Positions 59,256 to 64,000 of a stretch of DNA of 64,000 bases are shown here, one piece after another. The notes beneath the pieces were generated by a model. It was given only the letters and a program-made list of their open reading frames with translations, ran no database searches and was not told the DNA's origin. Position 1 is the stretch's first letter. Each line of letters begins with the position of its first letter. The translations under genes were made by a program, and so were the position numbers. The DNA comes from Atrichornis clamosus. Lineage: Eukaryota; Chordata; Aves; Passeriformes; Menuridae. The DNA is taken from positions 1-64,000 of the forward strand of contig WBMZ01009436.1 of NCBI GenBank assembly GCA_013400975.1, read 5' to 3'.

Positions 59256-59480
59256 CAGACAGCGACTGTTGCCATGCGCAGGGTGTTTCTATCGGGAGTG
59301 CTGACAGCCTGTTTTCATCAGCTCCGAATGGAAAAATTGTTTGGAAAAAGGCCTGAAATGTTTATCAAAGAACCACGGCATTTAGTGTAAATGATGAAAT
59401 GATGGCAAATTAATCTAAACCCCACCATCGCCGCTATCAGGGATCACGTTCTGTAATAGCTCTGATATGGTCGGTGGGAG
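59256..59480. promoter_or_regulatory. CpG-retaining candidate conserved noncoding element
   Basis: Contains GCCATGCGCAGG, TATCGGGAG, CTCCGAATGG, ACCACGGC, TTAATCTAAACC, CATCGCCGCTATC and GATCACGTTC: many CpGs in an otherwise AT-leaning block, plus TAAT and forkhead-like TGTTTATC strings. No coding frame recognised. Confidence 0.3.
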
Positions 59481-62400
59481 CTTCACCCCCAGGCCTGTGT
59501 GTAGTGGTTTCATAGGCAACTTTTGTGTTTCAGCTGAAAAGCAGCTGCTTCTTGGGTGCATCACAGGCTCTGCACGGCACCAGCGGAGTTCAAAGGTGAC
59601 CATTGCATTGGTCATGGCTACTTTGTGCTGCTGCATCTGCCCATGGCCTTCCAAAGCCTTCTGCCTTACACTGTTGAGTTTCTCATGACAGGGACCAGCC
59701 TGTTGTTTTATGTTTTTATGTCATCATGGTTGATGGTGTAGACATGAGACCGTCTGGGTTGCAAGGGCTAAAGGCCACAAGGAGAATGGCTCTTTGAACG
59801 TCTTGTGGTAACCCCAAGGAAATCCTTCCTTTCCTTAGCAGCCAGGAGTTCAGGCTGTTCAGGCTGTTCCTCTAACAAATAATATCCCTCAGGCTTTTTT
59901 GACTCATTTGCAGAGTAATAATTAGGGAAGAAGGGTTTCTTCCACTCAGTTGGCATCACCATTGCTTGTGAAGTCTTTCTGGTTATGAGTGTAACTTCTG
60001 TGCACAGGAAAAAGGTTTTAATCTTGCATGGGCTATAGCAATCCCATGTAAAACATATAAAAAATGCTTTCTTTGTAATTATGCTACTAGCTCTCATGGG
60101 CTAAGACCTATCTTCTAAACTGGGAATTGTGTGTAATGTTGTGGTGGGATATTTCACTTCAGTTTGCAGACAGCCTGCAGCTATCAGTCACAGGGGCTAC
60201 ACTTTCCACTCACCCTTGCATGTGAGTGTGGTGGCAGGTCTACACACCCCAGGGACATCACTGACCATTTTCAAGGGCAGAGTGGGTAGAAATGAAAAAA
60301 GCAGTGGAGAAAGGAAGAAGAAAGGAAGATTCACCAAGCCTTTCTTGTACCTGTGATCACTGCTACCTGTACAGATGCTTAGGAGGAATGTGACATCCAA
60401 ATTCATGGGCTGGAGCTGAGCAGGGTATCTAGTCTTTTTTTTCTGAATGGTTAAAGCAGAGAGAGGTCAGTATTTTGCTTGGAGGTTTCCCCAGTGCCTA
60501 GAGCTGACCAGCACTGTCTCACCATGCCTAGAGAGGAGCGATGTCCACATGGAGCACTGGTGGCATAGAGGCATCTCTCTCCTCCTCTGCTCAGCCTGTT
60601 GTCCCTCACCCATCACTCCAGACCGATCTAGCCCAGGCTTCATTAGGATTCACTTTTGCTTTGCCCTTGCTGCTAAGCATTTGCCCAGAGATGAAGATCC
60701 TGCAAGGTGCTGGGCCTGAGGTCAGAGGAGGGCTGGAGGGAAAGCTATTGTTGCTCTTATCGCACTGTGAGGTTTGTTGCATTCCAAGGAAATCATCTGG
60801 TACTTGGCTTTCCCCACTTCCCTGGCCACTGTGAGGCCTTAGGACAATCCCTAATCTGTTCCCTTGTGAACACTGAGGGCCTTTCTTGTGGGAAACAAGT
60901 TTGCAAGTTCAGTTGTTTCTATCAAAGATGAGAGAACATCCAAGCAGCGACAGACAGTACAAGCTTCCCCCACAGGCACTCCGGCTCTGGCATCCCACAC
61001 TGATCTATCACCACCAAGACCCACAGCACAAGCCAGAATCTCTGTCCTGAGCAGCCACCTCCTCTGCCTCCCCCTCTGCTCATAGCCTGCATTCCTGGCT
61101 GCCTACCTCGCCTCCTCTCCAGCAGAGTTGCCAGCAAAAGGAGACAGTGCAAAGCCTGGGAAAAGCTGGCACTGACTTTTCTCTCCTCTCACAACTGCCT
61201 GGGCACAAAAGAGCACATGCAGGCACACAAACCCATGGGCTTGAACCTGTGATTGGGACTCATGTCCCACTTGATGGGATGGCTGAGATCCCTGATCTCT
61301 GCAGGGCTCTGGCTGGCAATGGGAATGGAGCAGGGATGTGTCTTGGTGGGGTGGAGGAAGAAAGGTGGCATTCGGGGAGCAGCACAATGCTGAGGTGACA
61401 GCAGGGATTAGAGTCCCAATTCCCTCCCCCTCCTCTCTTCCGGCACCTCACCAAACCTGCCTATGTGTTTCACTATCAGGCAGTGCTTTTCACTCCTTCC
61501 TTGCCCCAGGAAAGCAGTCACCCAACAAGCAAGGCAGTGGGGAAGCAGGAAGTGTGTCTCACTCACTCTTGGTGCTGCCAAAATCATTGCCATGTTGTTT
61601 TTGAAACCTTGGCTTTGGGTGTCAAAGAGCACCAATCATCAGCCCTGCCTCCCCAGGGACCACTTCTACTATCACCCAAGTCCTCATCTCCTCTAGCAAG
61701 GGGTGCAAGTGACAAAATTCAAATCTAAAGATTTAGGACAGTTTCCATGCCCTCCCTAATTCCCTTCACAATTTGGTCATGACTTTGCATCTCAGCCCCC
61801 TGTCAGAGGTCAAGGGGGAAATTTTCTTCCACCAGCCTTCAGGATAAGTCATGCCCTCTCCTCCTCCCACCTCCCACTGGGCAAACCTGGCCCCCTCACT
61901 CCACCTGCGTCAGAGATGAAGATCAAACGGTCCCCCTGAATTCTCTCCTCAAGGTTCTGCTGCAACACCACAAGCACATCTGCTTGTGGTTTCCCATGGG
62001 AAGGCTCCACATATCTGCTGTGTTATGATCCCACCTCCCTCATCCAGCTGCCCCTCTGCCTTTGCCTGGTCCCTGACCATCCCTGGCCCCTGTGTTACTG
62101 GTGCTCCTCTCCTCTGCCACCTCTACCCACCACTGGCTCATGGCCAGAATGTGGGGCAGAGGAGGTGCTGCAGAGGAAGGATGAAATATCGTGGGGCCAA
62201 GAGGAAATGGAAAAGCTTGGGTTCCCTCTTGCCTCCCACCAAAGGCTCTTGTTGGAGAGGCTGAGGACATGGGACAGAGCTCCAAACTGAATCACTCCTT
62301 GAAGGTGTCCACCATACCAAGGGATAGGGAAGTCTGCCTGAAAGGGGCAGCTCCTTTTTTATCCCCTGATTTTTATCCCCCTGATTCTCCTCAGTCTGGA

Positions 62401-62635
62401 TATCACTCTCAGCAGGCACAAAGACATCAGCAAACCATCGTGAAGTTGCATAGGGGAGAGAAAATGCATGCAGAGTCCCTAATGCTGTGGCAGTTGCCAG
62501 TGATGGAAATGGGAAGGAAAGCAAGCCATCAGGAGTGCTTGTCAAAAACACAAGGCTTGGGAGGGTGGGTGGGGGTTGGTTGTTTGCTGGTAAATCACAC
62601 TGGGTTTCATGGTTAAGCACCTAGGGCAGCCTTAA
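59481..62635. other. Noncoding stretch, no supported gene
   Basis: GC-moderate and comparatively rich in overlapping open frames (61103-62620), which have mutually shifted, low-complexity translations. The two longest (62138-62620 minus and 62191-62616 plus) occupy the same bases on opposite strands, so neither is supported. Confidence 0.5.
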
Positions 62636-62935
62636 AACCCACCCATTAGTTCAGTGGGATTTAATGTCTTCCAGTGAGTAAATACCACCTCATTTTGTGA
62701 GTACAAAGTGGTCCTCATCAAAGTATTGGCAAGATTACAACATTTTTTCATAAATCCAGCAAATTGCAGTCTGCCTACAGTCATCGACTGGAGTCTTCCT
62801 TGTCTTACTTTAATTGAAATTTGTTGTGGGGGAGGGAAAGGGGATTACATTTTTTATTGCTGGGTGTGTTTTATGGGAGATCTGTCAGCTGGAAGTGACA
62901 GTGCCAATTAGGGCTGCATGTTTTTGTGTGAGTTG
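62636..62935. promoter_or_regulatory. AT-rich candidate regulatory block
   Basis: Contains TTAATTGAAATTTG, CCAATTAGGG, ATTACA strings and a CATCGACTGG CpG. There is no repeat similarity. Weak motif-based suggestion only. Confidence 0.18.
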
Positions 62936-64000
62936 CAGTCTTAGAAAGCAGGAAAAAGAAGGGGATGCAAGCAAGCCAAGCTATTTACAGTGATAGATCT
63001 GGAGAAGAGCAAGATGGGAAATACCTTGGTTGCTACCTGCAGCTGTGAGACATGCCCTCCATCCATCTTTCCTCCTGCCAAAACACACACACATTCCCTG
63101 AGACGTGCTTGGGGAAGATCGAAGGATTATTTACCACTGCCCAAATCACACCTTTCCCCAGCCACCCAGGGAAGGCTTGTGACTGCACACAAGTTATTGT
63201 GTGGTCTTCTCCTACGTGTTTCCAGAGGTGTGAAGCAAACACCTTCTGAAGGGAGCTCCTTACGGCTGTCTCCCTTGGGTCACTCTCTGTGAGGCAGGTA
63301 ACCTCAAAACACAGTGTTTTGGGAAGGAAGGGCGCAAAAGTCTGAAACAGTCCAGGCTCCCTGGTAGTGTCTTAAAATAAAGTGATTCTAATTCACACAG
63401 CAAAGGACAATGAGCATGACAGACACTTGATTTGCGGGCATCTCCATCATATTAGTGAAGGGATTAGGGAAAGAGAGGGATACCACTGTATTTCCAGGCA
63501 ATCTTCATCCTTGGAATTTACTCTCTTGAGTCAAGTATCTGACAGCAAATGCAGCAGCAACCTTTTAAAATTCAGAGGCAAAGTTTTACTTTCAAATCTC
63601 TGAGCATCCTTGTGCTCACTGAGACTGCTGACAGTCTCTCTCTCCTTTGTTGGGTCTCCACAGCCAGCAGCTCTGATTCTGTCCAAAAAGACCCTCCAGA
63701 CCCCTTGCATGAGGGCTATCAGCCAGCTTCATGGGCTAGATGCAAATTCAGCAATCTGGGCGAAGGAGCAGGTGGTGTGGAGGGTCACAGTGTGCTTTGA
63801 GAGCCAGGCTGCTTCCCTCTGGGGGAGGGATGGGCGCTCAGGATTTATGCTGCTGTACATGAAAAATAAACACTTGGTCTCCACATGCTTTGCTAGTCTG
63901 TGTGTGCTACCCAGCTGATTCAAACACCCATCCATCAACCCTCCCTTGACTCATCACCACAACACTGAAGTACACGGGGGAGTGAGTACTCCCACATGGG
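62936..64000. other. Noncoding stretch to window end, no supported gene
   Basis: No recognised exon, RNA gene or repeat beyond a short ACACACACA at about 63082-63091. Confidence 0.5.

Noticed and set aside
62138..62620. Pair of 140-160 codon frames on opposite strands
   Set aside because: They occupy the same bases antisense to each other and neither shows family motifs; typical of stop-poor GC-moderate DNA.
1..64000. tRNA, rRNA, CRISPR arrays, telomeric repeats, endogenous viral elements other than the gypsy relic
   Set aside because: Scanned for signature strings and protein motifs on both strands; none found. Absence by eye is not proof.

Overview
The window looks like a vertebrate, most likely avian, nuclear genomic segment with no protein-coding exon that I can support. 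The bird assignment rests on two CR1 LINE fragments. One carries the bird-type 3' tail with repeats of ATTCTGTG (29224-29271). The other is a minus-strand CR1 3' end with the last part of ORF2 (10949-11160). Interspersed A-rich tracts of the AAAACCCCAAACAAA type fit a bird, perhaps a songbird, but the species cannot be named. All open frames are short (167 codons at most), overlap each other on both strands, and follow low-complexity sequence or chance; none shows a recognisable gene family except the transposon remnants.

Layout. 1-1900 is GC-rich and relatively CpG-rich, with a (CA)n tract, A-runs and a G-rich block. It resembles a CpG-island promoter or first-exon region whose gene I cannot identify, and the rest could be its long first intron or intergenic DNA. 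1900-10900 is mostly featureless, with a local CpG cluster near 4.9 kb, candidate regulatory blocks near 7.1-7.4 kb and 9.8-10.06 kb, and a T-run containing the window's single N (9406). 10.9-11.2 kb holds a CR1. 12.37-12.76 kb is the best-looking candidate conserved noncoding block. 16.6 kb has a CAGAG pentanucleotide array. 20.29-20.66 kb holds a decayed minus-strand Ty3/gypsy reverse-transcriptase fragment. 24.1-24.4 kb is TAAT-rich. 27.4-27.8 kb holds a pyrimidine tract and a (TA)n repeat. 28.95-29.27 kb is a CR1 copy in which ORF1 sequence runs directly into the 3' tail. 33.2 kb has a perfect hairpin. 39.3-39.7 kb has a polypurine tract followed by a CpG-retaining block. 46.1 kb has an isolated CpG cluster with a composite E-box/CRE-like site. 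49.1 kb may hold an old retroposon tail. 51.4-51.6 kb contains a MEF2/E-box/CArG-like cluster. 53.1 kb, 58.1-58.4 kb, 59.26-59.48 kb and 62.6-62.9 kb are further candidate regulatory blocks.

No RNA gene, CRISPR array, operon or bacterial-type signal was found. I see no convincing new biological system. The most unusual items are the gypsy-like RT relic and the internally deleted CR1. All regulatory and conservation calls are by eye, without alignment, and carry low confidence accordingly.
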